The translations under genes were made by a program, and so were the position numbers. From contig CAIVSQ010000436.1 of assembly GCA_903908605.1 (NCBI GenBank), positions 1 through 64,000 of the forward strand: a DNA stretch of 64,000 bases, read 5' to 3'. Position 1 is the stretch's first letter. Every line of letters starts with the position of its first letter. Positions 15,805 through 24,811 of this stretch are shown piece by piece. The notes under the pieces were generated by a model that was not told the DNA's origin, ran no database searches, and worked only from the letters and a program-made list of their open reading frames with translations. Source of the DNA: an uncultured Anaerolineae bacterium (GTDB taxonomy: Bacteria > Chloroflexota > Anaerolineae > Anaerolineales > Villigracilaceae).

Positions 15805-18800
15805 ATGACACCCAATATGCAGCCACCCCACTACCTCTCGCGCGTACTGCGCACCAAGATCATCCCGCCGCCTCTCAACGCACGGACACTTCCGCGCCCA
15901 CGGGTTCTCCTGGCGCTCCGCCAATCCCTCGAATACCGCCTGACCCTTTTGCAGGCCGGTGCCGGGTATGGCAAGAGCACCTCCCTGGCCGAAATGGCCC
16001 GCGAGATATCGCCCCTGATCTGGTACCAGGTAAACCCGGAGGACAATGACGCCCTCGTCTTCCTGCTGCACCTGTGCCACGCAATTGCACAGACCCTTCC
16101 AGGCATCCAGGACCTGCCGCTGGCCTACCTGGAAGCCTGGGAAGGCTCACAGGGCCCCCTGCCGTGGAGCGACGTGGTCGACGCCCTGATCAACGCCCTA
16201 AGCGCACATAACCCGGCCACCCCCATCTGCTTCGTGCTCGATGACGCCCACCTGGTAACCGAGAACGGCGAGGTCGTTTTCATCCTGGACCGATTAATCG
16301 CCCGCTCCCCGGCTCACCTGCACATCCTGCTCTCCGGTCGTCCTACCATCACACTGCCCGGCCTGGCACGCCTGCGCTCTCGTGGCGAGCTATTATCCCT
16401 CGACCAATCCGTACTGGCATTCACCAACCAGGAAACAGCCGCGCTCTTCAGCAGCTACTATGGGGTGGAACTGACCACCGATGAAGTCGACGCACTCGTT
16501 ACCTATTCAGAGGGCTGGGCCATTGCGCTGCAGCTGATCTGGCAAAGCATCCGCAGTCAGACGCTTTCACCGCTGGAATTCCCCGATCACTGGCAGGCCG
16601 GCTCACTAGACTCACTTTTCGAAATGCTCGCCCGTGAAGTCTTTGAAGGCCAACCCACCGATGTACGCGATTTCTTGCTGGTCACCGCCACCCTGCGCGA
16701 ACTTTCCCCAGAAGCCTGCAACGAACTGCGCTCAGCAACCGATTCAGCCGCCATGCTCTCCTACCTCAAACGTCAGGACCTGTTTGTAGTCGAAACCGCC
16801 GGCGGCGCGCTTCGTTATCATCACATCTTTCGTAATTTCCTTCACCTGCAAGCACCCGCCGAAGATCGCCGGCGTTGGAACCACGTGGCAGCTGTTTATT
16901 TCCTCAGGCTCAACAACCACGAAGCCGCCATCGATCACCTGCTGCGCGCGCAAGCCTGGGCCGAAGCTGCCGACCAGCTCAATTCTTACTCCCCCCTGCT
17001 ACTCGCCGCTGGTCGCCTGGATACACTGGCAACCTATATTGATGCCTTGCCCCCCGAAACCCTGCACCAACACCCCGGGCTGGTCTTCTCAATGGGTGAA
17101 CTCGCCCGCCTGCACAGCCGCTTTGAAGAAGCCCTCGGCTGGTACAACCAATCCGAAACCTTGTGGCGCATTCTCGGCCGCCAAGACGGCATAGCCCGGG
17201 CCTTGCGCGGGCAGGCACGTGTCTACTTGGATACCGTGAACCCCAGCAAAGCCCAGGAACTGCTCGAAAAAGCCACCCGCCTGAGCGATGGTTTCGATGA
17301 TCGTGAAACACAGGTCCGCCTGTTTGAACTGCTCGCCGAAAACAAGCTCAACGCCGGGCGCGTGGAAGAAGCCGAGCGCCTGCGCCAGCGCGCCAATGAA
17401 CTGCGCCTCGAAGGCCCCTCCAACGACCAACTGCTCTTCCGCGTCTGGCTGCGCACCGGCCGCCTGCAGGAGGCAAAAAACGGTTTGGAGCAACTTGCCC
17501 GCACCGAGATTCGCGAACCCGTTCAAATGCCGCGCGCTCACCGCGAAACCGTCCTGGTGCTCTCGCTGGTATATGCCTTCATGGGCCAGGGCGCCGAAGC
17601 CTACCAATCTGCCCTGGACGGCACAAAACGCGGCGAGGAACTAAAATCACCTTTTGTTACAGCCGTCGGGCTGATGCGCCAGGGGCATGCCCTCATGCTG
17701 CTGGGCGGTGCCCACAACTACCAGCTCGCCCGCCAGCTCTATGAAAACAGCATCGAAATCAGCCGCACCCTGGCAGTCACCCGCCTGCGCGTCGAAGCAG
17801 ATTGGGGGCTGTGCCGATCCTACGGCTACACCGGCGACCTCGTCCGAGCCCAACAGCACGCCCAGGACGCCATCGAGATCGCCGGCCAGGCTGGTGACGA
17901 GTGGATCGCCTCCCTCACCCGCCTTTCAATGGGCGCCAGCCTGGTCATGGCAGCCCGCTACGAAGCCGCCGAGCACTGGCTAAACCAGGCCGTAACGGGG
18001 TTCCAGGAATGTTCAGATACCTTCGGCCGCAGCACGGCGCGTCTCTGGCTTGCCCTGGGTTTCTTTCAACAAAAACAATACAACCGCCTGGCCCAGGTAC
18101 TGCCTGAGGTACTAAGCTCCTGCCGTGCAAATGGCTATGAATTTTTATTCAAGCGCTCTTCCTTCATCGGCGCATTGGATGAACGGATCTTCTTCCCCAT
18201 GCTGCTGCACGCCCGTAAACAGGGTTGGGAATCGCTCTACATCGGGCAAGTACTGGCTGGCTGTGGGCTGCCCGGCCTCGATCTGCACCCTGGCTACCAA
18301 CTGCGCGTGCAAACCCTGGGTAGCTTCCAGGTCTGGCGGGGCAGCGAACCGATCCCCTCCAACGGCTGGCGACGCGAAAAATCCCGGCATCTCTTTCAAC
18401 TGCTGCTCTCACAGCGCCACACCACCCTGGATCGCGACCAGATCTGCGAATATCTCTGGCCAGAAAGCGACCCACAGGTAGCCCAGCGCAACTTCAAAAT
18501 TACCCTCAACACCCTCTACCAGGTGCTGGAACCGGACCGCGACCCCGGCGCCGATTCGGCCTTCATCCAACGCGGGGGGGCCGCTTACAGCCTGCGCCGC
18601 ACCGCCGATCTCTACCTGGATGCCGATCAATTTGCCCAGGATGCCCGCCAGGCCTTGCGCTCCGGCCAGGGCGACCTGGCCAACCTGCTAGCGCTTGCCA
18701 GCCTTTACCAGGGCGAATTCCTACCCGAGACGCTCTACGAAACCTGGGCCGCCGAAGAACGCGAACGCCTGGCCGCCATTTTCCTCGAATTCTCCGACCT

Positions 18801-19047
18801 GCTGGTCGAACGCCTGGCTAACGAAAGCCGCTGGGCGGAGGTGATCGAACTCTCCCAACGCGTCTTAAAACAAGATAACTGCTGGGAACGCGCCTACCGC
18901 CACATCATGAACGCCTACCATCACCTCGGGGATCGCGGCCAGGTTGGGCGGACCTACCAACGATGTGTCCAGATCCTGCGGCAAGAGTTGGATGTGAGCC
19001 CGGCACCCGAAACCGAAAAACTCTACCAGGACCTCATCAAAGATTAG
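15805..19047 (+). CDS. STAND-NTPase/TPR/BTAD transcription regulator (MalT-SARP hybrid), copy 1
   Basis: 1080 residues, cytoplasmic. The N-terminal MalT-like STAND ATPase has Walker A AGAGYGKST (51-59) and Walker B-like PICFVLDDAHLV. The middle 500 residues are helical TPR-like repeats that in MalT relatives bind the effector. From about residue 833 an OmpR-type winged helix (LRVQTLGSFQVWRG, REKSRHLFQLLL, QICEYLWPE) is followed by a bacterial transcriptional activation domain (BTAD, ELDVSPAPETEKLYQ at the end), as in SARP activators. Family knowledge: ATP and ligand binding drives oligomerisation and activation. It lies 60 bases upstream of the acyl-CoA operon and probably controls it. Weak ribosome site; Met5 is a possible start. 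Confidence 0.88.
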   Translation: MTPNMQPPHYLSRVLRTKIIPPPLNARTLPRPRVLLALRQSLEYRLTLLQAGAGYGKSTSLAEMAREISPLIWYQVNPEDNDALVFLLHLCHAIAQTLPGIQDLPLAYLEAWEGSQGPLPWSDVVDALINALSAHNPATPICFVLDDAHLVTENGEVVFILDRLIARSPAHLHILLSGRPTITLPGLARLRSRGELLSLDQSVLAFTNQETAALFSSYYGVELTTDEVDALVTYSEGWAIALQLIWQSIRSQTLSPLEFPDHWQAGSLDSLFEMLAREVFEGQPTDVRDFLLVTATLRELSPEACNELRSATDSAAMLSYLKRQDLFVVETAGGALRYHHIFRNFLHLQAPAEDRRRWNHVAAVYFLRLNNHEAAIDHLLRAQAWAEAADQLNSYSPLLLAAGRLDTLATYIDALPPETLHQHPGLVFSMGELARLHSRFEEALGWYNQSETLWRILGRQDGIARALRGQARVYLDTVNPSKAQELLEKATRLSDGFDDRETQVRLFELLAENKLNAGRVEEAERLRQRANELRLEGPSNDQLLFRVWLRTGRLQEAKNGLEQLARTEIREPVQMPRAHRETVLVLSLVYAFMGQGAEAYQSALDGTKRGEELKSPFVTAVGLMRQGHALMLLGGAHNYQLARQLYENSIEISRTLAVTRLRVEADWGLCRSYGYTGDLVRAQQHAQDAIEIAGQAGDEWIASLTRLSMGASLVMAARYEAAEHWLNQAVTGFQECSDTFGRSTARLWLALGFFQQKQYNRLAQVLPEVLSSCRANGYEFLFKRSSFIGALDERIFFPMLLHARKQGWESLYIGQVLAGCGLPGLDLHPGYQLRVQTLGSFQVWRGSEPIPSNGWRREKSRHLFQLLLSQRHTTLDRDQICEYLWPESDPQVAQRNFKITLNTLYQVLEPDRDPGADSAFIQRGGAAYSLRRTADLYLDADQFAQDARQALRSGQGDLANLLALASLYQGEFLPETLYETWAAEERERLAAIFLEFSDLLVERLANESRWAEVIELSQRVLKQDNCWERAYRHIMNAYHHLGDRGQVGRTYQRCVQILRQELDVSPAPETEKLYQDLIKD

Positions 19048-19107
19048 CTCAATCAGCCTGCCAGCTTTGTAACCGCCTTGTACCCATGACTCGTTATGAT
19101 GTAGAGC

Positions 19108-19347
19108 ATGGATACAGTATCCCTGCCCCCCTCACTCTCAATATCCTCATTCGTTATCCGTTTTGTAGTGAATCCCGGCTCTCAAAATTACCGCGGCGAA
19201 ATTCGCCACATCCAAACCCAGCAGGAGCTGCATTTTCAATCTTGGGAGGATGCCGTCAAATTCATCCGCGTCTACGTCCCCATCGAACCTGAACCAGGCA
19301 CCGGCCCCCAACCTGCCGGCCATCCTGAAATCCCCCTCCCGGAATAA
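19108..19347 (+). CDS. Small hypothetical protein at the head of the acyl-CoA operon
   Basis: 79 residues, no membrane segment or signal. The core FVIRFVVNPGSQNYRGEIRH followed by IQTQQELHFQSWEDAVKFI looks like a short beta-rich domain (three or four strands plus a terminal helix) that I have seen as a standalone conserved hypothetical in Chloroflexota-type genomes. A Pro/Glu-rich tail follows. Its stop is 2 bases before the KAS III-like gene, so it is coupled to it. Possibly a regulatory or adaptor protein; no function can be assigned. Confidence 0.65.
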   Translation: MDTVSLPPSLSISSFVIRFVVNPGSQNYRGEIRHIQTQQELHFQSWEDAVKFIRVYVPIEPEPGTGPQPAGHPEIPLPE

Positions 19348-19349
19348 CC

Positions 19350-20345
19350 ATGTCACGCCACCCACAAATCCTCGCCACTGGCAGCTATGTACCCGAACGT
19401 ATCGTCACCAACGCCGAAGTTGATGCGTTAATGGGCGCATCCACCGCCGATTGGCTGCTCGCCAACGTGGGCATCCGCGAACGGCGCTGGATGGCCCCCG
19501 ACCAGGTCACCTCAGACCTGGTCACCGAAGCCTCGCGCATCGCCCTGCAGCGGGCCGGCATCCGCGCCACCGACCTGGATTTAATCATCGTCTCCACCGA
19601 CACCCCCGATTACCTCTCTCCTTCCACTTCAGTAGTCGTGCAGTACAAGCTCGGCGCTGAAAACGCCGGTTGCTACGATGTCAATTCAGCCTGCGCCGGC
19701 TGGGTAACCGCCCTCGACCAGGGCGCGCGCTACCTGATGACCGAACCCACCTACAAATACATCCTGGTCGCCGGTGGCTATGGCATGAGCAGGTACCTCG
19801 ACCTTCAGGATAAAAAGACCGCCAACCTCTTCGCCGACGGTGCCGGTGCGGTTGTGCTGGGGGTCGGTCAACAACCCGGCTTCCTGGCCAGCAACCTGCT
19901 GGCGGTCGGTTCCTACCACGACGCCCTCGGCATCTACACCGGCGGAACCGCTCGTCCTGCCAGCCCCAAAAACGTCGCCACCTTCGGCGGGCCAAAGGTC
20001 GAATTCGTCAAAAAATTCCCCAAGACCTTCAACACCGAATACTGGCCCAAGCTGATGCAAGGCGCTCTGGATAAAGCCGGCCTCGGCTTTAACGATGTCG
20101 ATCACTACTTTTTTACCCAACTCAATCTGCGCACAATCGAAGCAATGATGGAACTGCTCAAGCAGCCCATCACCCATGCTCACTGGGTCATGGATAAATG
20201 GGGCTACACCGGCTCGCCCTGCGTGGTAATGGCCCTCGATGATGCCATTCAGCAGGGCCGCGGCCCCAAGCCCGGCGAAGTCATATTGTTTTGTGCCAGC
20301 GGCGGAGGCATCACCATGGCCTCATCCGTCTGGCGTTGGGTCTAG
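19350..20345 (+). CDS. KAS III-like condensing-fold protein with altered active site
   Basis: 331 residues, thiolase fold of the FabH/KAS III group: ILATGSYVPERIVTNAEV start, DVNSACAGWVTAL with the acyl-accepting Cys115, LFADGAGAVVLG, and the C-terminal GGGITMASSVWRW. The two other triad positions differ. Where FabH has PHQANLR, this protein has FFTQLNLR (Thr256 in place of His), and where FabH has GNTSAAS it has GYTGSPC (Tyr286 in place of Asn). Such a protein may still transfer acyl groups through Cys115 but is unlikely to perform standard malonyl decarboxylative condensation. Alternatives are an acyltransferase or HMG-CoA-synthase-like role. First enzyme gene of an eight-gene operon. Confidence 0.82.
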   Translation: MSRHPQILATGSYVPERIVTNAEVDALMGASTADWLLANVGIRERRWMAPDQVTSDLVTEASRIALQRAGIRATDLDLIIVSTDTPDYLSPSTSVVVQYKLGAENAGCYDVNSACAGWVTALDQGARYLMTEPTYKYILVAGGYGMSRYLDLQDKKTANLFADGAGAVVLGVGQQPGFLASNLLAVGSYHDALGIYTGGTARPASPKNVATFGGPKVEFVKKFPKTFNTEYWPKLMQGALDKAGLGFNDVDHYFFTQLNLRTIEAMMELLKQPITHAHWVMDKWGYTGSPCVVMALDDAIQQGRGPKPGEVILFCASGGGITMASSVWRWV

Positions 20346-20355
20346 CGGAGGATCC

Positions 20356-21882
20356 ATGTACATCGGCGATTACCTGGCACGTAGAGAACTTTACAGCCCG
20401 CAGCGGCTGGCCTTTATTGATGCGGGCAAGAACCCTGAATGGCGCCTGACCTTCAAACAGGCCAACCAACGCGCCAACCGACTGGCCAACTGGCTTCAAG
20501 ATCACGGCATCGGCAAAGGGGATCGCGTCGCCATTTTGGCGCGTGACGGCATCGAGCATCTCGACCTGTTTTTCGCCTGTTCAAAGCTGGGCGCCATCCA
20601 CACCGCCCTCAACTGGCGGCTCAACTGGCGCGAACTGCTCGAAATCTTCCAATACACCAACCCCAAAGCCCTACTGTACTCGGATGACTTCAAATCCAAC
20701 GTCGCCGAGCTCACCAACCAATACCCGCTGACCTGCCTGCACATCGATGGCGAAGGACTGCCCGGCAGCCAGCATTTCGAAACCTGCCTGCAAGGCGCCC
20801 CCGCCAACCCGGTAACCTGTGAAACCCTCGAAGCCGAAGATACCGCCGCCCTAATCTTCACCGGCGGCACCACCGGCCTGCCCAAGGCAGCCGAAGTCTC
20901 GCACCGCATGATCGCCTGGAACACCCTCAACACCGTCATCCACGACGTCACCCACAATGATGTCTACCTGAACGTCTTTCCCATGTTCCACACCGGCGGC
21001 ATGTTCGTCTACACCTTGCCACAGGTTATTTTTGGTGGCACCACCATCCTGATCCGCGCCTTTGACCCTGCCCAGGTACTTAGCCTGCTGCAGCGCGAAA
21101 AAGTCAGCATCTTCGCCGCCGTTCCCACCATGTACCAGGCCCTCACCACCGCCCCCAACTGGGCCACAGCCGATCTTTCTGCGCTGCGCTTCTGCACTTC
21201 AGGCGGCGCACCCCTGCCCGTACCGCTGGTTGAGAAATACACCGCCGAGAAAGGCATTCGCTTCAAACAGGGCTTCGGCATGACCGAGTTTGGCCCCGGC
21301 ATATTCGCCCTGGCCCCCGAAGATGCCATCCGCAAGGCCGGTTCCATCGGCCGCCCCAACTTCTTCGTAGATGCACGCATCGTCGATGACGAAGGCAACT
21401 TCCTGGCAGCCGACCAGCAGGGTGAGCTGGTTCTCAAGGGCCCCTCGTACTGCTCAGGCTACTTCAACAACCCCGAAGCCACCCAGGCGGCTGTCGATGC
21501 CCGCGGTTATTTTCACACCGGCGATATCGCCCGGTTTGACCAGGAAGGCTACTTCTTCATCGTCGACCGCAAAAAAGACATGTTCATTAGCGGCGGGGAG
21601 AATGTTTACCCGGCCGAGATTGAAAAAGCCCTTTACCAGCACCCATCCGTGCACATGTGCGCGGTCGTCGGCCTGCCAGACCCCAAATGGGGTGAAGTAG
21701 GCAAGGCCTGCGTGGTGCTCAAACCGGGAACCAGCGCCAGCGAAGCAGAACTGCTCGAATTCATGCAATCGCAGCTAGCAAAGTACAAGGTTCCCAAGTC
21801 CGTCTCGTTCATGGACGCCTTGCCGATTTCAGCAGCGGGAAAGATCCTAAAACGCGAGCTGCGGCAACGCTGGCTATCCTGA
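20356..21882 (+). CDS. AMP-forming acyl-CoA ligase, copy 1
   Basis: 508 residues from the ATG at 20356, which has GGAGG at the right distance; longer in-frame readings run back into the upstream gene. Adenylation-domain signature IFTGGTTGLPKAAEVSHR (a variant of TSGTTGxPKG), the GFGMTEFGPG adenine-site motif, the hinge DRKKDMFISGGENVYPAEIE, and the catalytic C-terminal Lys in SAAGKILKRELRQRW. It activates a carboxylic acid as acyl-AMP and then acyl-CoA in the cytoplasm. Chain length is not predictable by eye. A second, divergent ligase lies downstream in the same operon. Confidence 0.92.
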   Translation: MYIGDYLARRELYSPQRLAFIDAGKNPEWRLTFKQANQRANRLANWLQDHGIGKGDRVAILARDGIEHLDLFFACSKLGAIHTALNWRLNWRELLEIFQYTNPKALLYSDDFKSNVAELTNQYPLTCLHIDGEGLPGSQHFETCLQGAPANPVTCETLEAEDTAALIFTGGTTGLPKAAEVSHRMIAWNTLNTVIHDVTHNDVYLNVFPMFHTGGMFVYTLPQVIFGGTTILIRAFDPAQVLSLLQREKVSIFAAVPTMYQALTTAPNWATADLSALRFCTSGGAPLPVPLVEKYTAEKGIRFKQGFGMTEFGPGIFALAPEDAIRKAGSIGRPNFFVDARIVDDEGNFLAADQQGELVLKGPSYCSGYFNNPEATQAAVDARGYFHTGDIARFDQEGYFFIVDRKKDMFISGGENVYPAEIEKALYQHPSVHMCAVVGLPDPKWGEVGKACVVLKPGTSASEAELLEFMQSQLAKYKVPKSVSFMDALPISAAGKILKRELRQRWLS

Positions 21883-21924
21883 AATCCTTCCAGTCGCTTT
21901 AATTTTCAACAAAGGAGAAAAAGC

Positions 21925-22974
21925 ATGTCCCCTGTTCCTACCCTACCCGGCGTCACCTCAAAAATGGTGGATACCCCGCGCATCAAGACCCATGTACTCT
22001 TCAGCGGGCCTGAGAACGGAACCCCAGTGCTATTCCTGCATGGCAACGCTTCCTCAGCCACCTTCTGGGAAGAAATCATGCTGGCCCTTCCCGCTGGTTT
22101 CCGCGGCATCGCGCCCGACCTGCGCGGCTACGGCGACACCGAAGACAAATTGGTCGATGCCACCCGTGGCGCCGCCGACTGGATCGATGACATCCTCTCA
22201 TTAATGGATGTGCTCAAAATTGAGAAAGCCCACGTCGCCGGCCATTCGATGGGTGGCACGCTGGTCATGAACCTGGTGGCAGCTGCACCCGCCCGTGTCT
22301 TAAGCGGGACAGTGGTTAACCCCGGTTCACCCTATGGCTTCGGCGGCTCAAAAGGCCTGGACGGGCAGCCCTGCTACGATGACTTCGCTGGTTCCGGCGG
22401 CGGCATCGTCAACCCGGACTTCCCCAAGCTCATCGCCGCTGGCGACCGCTCCAGCGACAACCCGCAGGCCTCACCGCGCGTTGTAATGAATTCCTTCTAC
22501 TTCAAGCAGCCCTTCAGCTCAGCCCGCGAAGAAGATCTGCTTTCTTCCCTGCTGACCGAAAAAGTCGGCCCAGACAAGTACCCCGGTGATTTTGTGCCCT
22601 CCGCCAACTGGCCCAACGTTGCGCCCGGCAGTCTCGGCCCCATCAACGCCATCTCCCCCAAACACGTCGGTGACTCCGTCAAGAAATTCATCCTCGCCAG
22701 CCCCAAGCCCCCCATCCTGTGGGTCCGCGGCGATGCCGACCTGATCGTTTCAGATAATTCCTTCTTCGACTTTGGCACCCTCGGCAAACTCGGCTATGTC
22801 CCAGGTTGGCCCGGTGAAGAGATTTACCCGCCCCAACCCATGGTCAGCCAGACCCGCCACGTCCTCGAGCAGTACGGCCCGTTTGAAGAAGTTGTCATCG
22901 CCGAAACCGGTCACTCGCCCTTCATCGAAAAACCGGCCGAATTCTTGGCAGCCTTCCTCAAAGTATTGAAATAA
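21925..22974 (+). CDS. Alpha/beta hydrolase, copy 1
   Basis: 349 residues. Oxyanion-region HGNASS, strand motif APDLRGYGDTE, nucleophile elbow GHSMGGTLV, an acid region around VRGDADLIVSD and the terminal catalytic His in AETGHSPFIEKPAEF. A 70-residue cap insert (about 145-235) is longer than in simple hydrolases. No signal peptide. In this operon it could be a thioesterase, ester hydrolase or C-C hydrolase. Strong AAAGGAGAAAAA ribosome site. It shares little beyond the fold with the hydrolase at the operon end. Confidence 0.85.
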   Translation: MSPVPTLPGVTSKMVDTPRIKTHVLFSGPENGTPVLFLHGNASSATFWEEIMLALPAGFRGIAPDLRGYGDTEDKLVDATRGAADWIDDILSLMDVLKIEKAHVAGHSMGGTLVMNLVAAAPARVLSGTVVNPGSPYGFGGSKGLDGQPCYDDFAGSGGGIVNPDFPKLIAAGDRSSDNPQASPRVVMNSFYFKQPFSSAREEDLLSSLLTEKVGPDKYPGDFVPSANWPNVAPGSLGPINAISPKHVGDSVKKFILASPKPPILWVRGDADLIVSDNSFFDFGTLGKLGYVPGWPGEEIYPPQPMVSQTRHVLEQYGPFEEVVIAETGHSPFIEKPAEFLAAFLKVLK

Positions 22975-22983
22975 TCATCCTGG

Positions 22984-23019
22984 GCACGGCGCCTGCTATT
23001 CCAATGGCGGGCGCCGTGC
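22984..23019 (+). promoter_or_regulatory. Intercistronic hairpin upstream of the thiolase gene
   Basis: GCACGGCGCC (22984-22993) pairs perfectly with GGCGCCGTGC (23010-23019) over a 16-base loop. No T-run follows, so it is more likely an mRNA-stability or processing element than a terminator. Confidence 0.5.
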
Positions 23020-23038
23020 TCCATCAAGGAACCAATCT

Positions 23039-24307
23039 ATGCCCGCAACCCGCCCACTCGCACGCGGTGTCGCCATGGTAGGCGCCGGCATGTCCAAATT
23101 CGGCGCTTTTCCCGCCAAAAACAGCCGCGATCTATTCGTGGATGCCTACAAAAGCATGTCTGCCTCGCTGGACAAGGGCTTTGACCCCCGCCAGATCGAT
23201 GCTTTCTACCTCGGCAATTTCAGCAGCGACCAATTTGAGCACCAGGCCCACACCGCCCCCTTGCTGGCGGATGCCGTCGGCCTGACCCCCATCCCCGCCA
23301 CCCGTGTCGAAGATGCCTGTGCCTCGGGCGGCGTCGCCCTGCGCCAGGGTGTCATGGCAATCGCCTCGGGCATGGCCGATATGGTCCTGGTGGGCGGAGC
23401 CGAAAAAATGACCGCGCTATCCACTGCCGCCGTCACCGAAGCCCTGGCCACCGCCGCCGATGTTGCCTTTGAAATCCCGGCCGGTTTCACCTTCCCTGGT
23501 TTTTACGCAGCCATTGCCAGCGCTTACATGCACCGCTACGGCATGCAACCCGCACACCTGATGAACGTGGCCATAAAAAACCACGATAACGCTGCCCTCA
23601 ACCCCAACGCCCAGTTTGGCATGACCATTCAAACCTGGATGGAAGGCCGTATCGCTGCAGCCGTAAAAAAAGGCAAACCGGCCCCCACCTGGCAAAATAT
23701 CTGGGATTTCCTATACGACGAAGCCGGTAACCCCATGATCGCCTGGCCCCTGCGCCTGTTTGATTGCTCACCCGTTTCGGATGGCGCCGCCGCAGTCTTG
23801 TTGGTGGCGGCCGACCGCGCTCATGAATTTTCAGATCACCCCATCCATATCATCGGCAGCGGGCAGGCCTCCGACCGGGCCCTGCATGACCGCACTGAGC
23901 TGACCACCCTCTCCGCCGCCCGCAAGGCCTCCTCAGATGCCTACGCCATGGCCGGCATCCGCCCCCGCGACATCCGCATCGCCGAAGTCCACGACTGCTT
24001 TACCATCGCAGAGGTAATCGCCAGTGAAGACCTGGGCTTCTTCGCCCCCGGCGAAGGGTTCAAGGCCGCCGAAGATGGCGTCACAGCCCGTAACGGCGCC
24101 AAACCAATCAACACATCCGGAGGGCTCAAAGCCAAGGGCCACCCGGTCGGCGCTTCGGGCGTAGCCCAGGCCGTCGAAGTCTGGAAACAAATGCGCGGCG
24201 AAGCCGGCCAACGGCAGGTACCCGGCGATGTGCCCCTGGCGCTGACCCACAACGTCGGTGCGACCGGCTCCACCTGTGTGGTGCATGTTTTCGAGAGAAA
24301 AGACTAG
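23039..24307 (+). CDS. Thiolase-superfamily enzyme of the SCPx/lipid-transfer type
   Basis: 422 residues. Nucleophile Cys94 in VEDACASGGVAL, His318 in EVHDCFTIAEV and His368 in GGLKAKGHPVGASG. The classical second Cys motif (CxGGG) is replaced by HNVGATGST, as in SCPx-like thiolases. Such enzymes either cleave or form beta-keto thioesters, and relatives paired with DUF35 proteins act as retro-aldolases in steroid side-chain removal or as acetoacetyl-CoA thiolases in archaeal isoprenoid synthesis. The DUF35 gene follows 13 bases later, which supports a heteromeric complex. The reaction direction is not decided by the sequence. Confidence 0.9.
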   Translation: MPATRPLARGVAMVGAGMSKFGAFPAKNSRDLFVDAYKSMSASLDKGFDPRQIDAFYLGNFSSDQFEHQAHTAPLLADAVGLTPIPATRVEDACASGGVALRQGVMAIASGMADMVLVGGAEKMTALSTAAVTEALATAADVAFEIPAGFTFPGFYAAIASAYMHRYGMQPAHLMNVAIKNHDNAALNPNAQFGMTIQTWMEGRIAAAVKKGKPAPTWQNIWDFLYDEAGNPMIAWPLRLFDCSPVSDGAAAVLLVAADRAHEFSDHPIHIIGSGQASDRALHDRTELTTLSAARKASSDAYAMAGIRPRDIRIAEVHDCFTIAEVIASEDLGFFAPGEGFKAAEDGVTARNGAKPINTSGGLKAKGHPVGASGVAQAVEVWKQMRGEAGQRQVPGDVPLALTHNVGATGSTCVVHVFERKD

Positions 24308-24320
24308 CTGGAGGAACCTT

Positions 24321-24752
24321 ATGATGAGCGAAGAAACCACCCCCCGCCTGTTTTCATCTGCATCCTTTGACCTGTTCCTCTCGGAGCACCGCCTGATGGG
24401 TTCGCGCTGCACCACCTGCGCGGCAACCTACCTGCCACCCCGCGCAATTTGCCCGGCCTGCCTCAGTGATCAAATGGAATGGCTCCAGGCCAGTGGCCAG
24501 GGCCAACTGGCGGCCTTCACCGTTATCTACAGCGGGCCCACTTTTATGGTTGAACAGGGCTTTGACCGTAAGAACCCCTATATATCTGGCATCGTCACAC
24601 TCGCAGAAGGCCCCTCCATCAGCGCCCGCATCACCGGCCTCGACCCGCTCAAACCGGAGGAAATCCGCATCGGCAGCCCGCTGAGCGTGGACTTCATCGA
24701 CACCGGCACAGGCGAAACCCACCAAACCGCCCTGGCATTTCGGGCGGCATAA
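24321..24752 (+). CDS. DUF35 zinc-ribbon/OB-fold acyl-CoA-binding protein
   Basis: 143 residues from the ATG at 24321, just after GGAGG; 24324 is an equally close alternative. A zinc-ribbon knuckle pair is visible, CTTCAATYLPPRAICPAC (two CxxC pairs), followed by an OB-fold beta barrel (about 60-140). DUF35 proteins bind CoA moieties and hold the substrate between partner thiolase-fold enzymes, best known from the archaeal thiolase/HMG-CoA synthase complex and steroid-degrading aldolases. Placement next to an SCPx-type thiolase, with a KAS III-like gene in the same operon, matches that partnership. Confidence 0.9.
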   Translation: MMSEETTPRLFSSASFDLFLSEHRLMGSRCTTCAATYLPPRAICPACLSDQMEWLQASGQGQLAAFTVIYSGPTFMVEQGFDRKNPYISGIVTLAEGPSISARITGLDPLKPEEIRIGSPLSVDFIDTGTGETHQTALAFRAA

Positions 24753-24775
24753 CCGGGGCACACCCCGGCCCTTTT
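24753..24775 (+). terminator. Weak terminator or attenuator-like hairpin inside the operon
   Basis: CCGGGG (24753-24758) and CCCCGG (24763-24768) with a CACA loop, immediately after the DUF35 stop codon and followed by CCCTTTT. The short stem suggests partial termination, which would lower expression of the downstream SDR, ligase and hydrolase genes. Confidence 0.45.
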
Positions 24776-24811
24776 AACATTTTTCACTTACCAGTACAAG
24801 GAGCGTATTTC

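Noticed and set aside
15605-15808. 67-codon plus-strand frame before the first STAND regulator
   Set aside because: GTG start with no ribosome site, overlaps the regulator start, and has no domain or signal.
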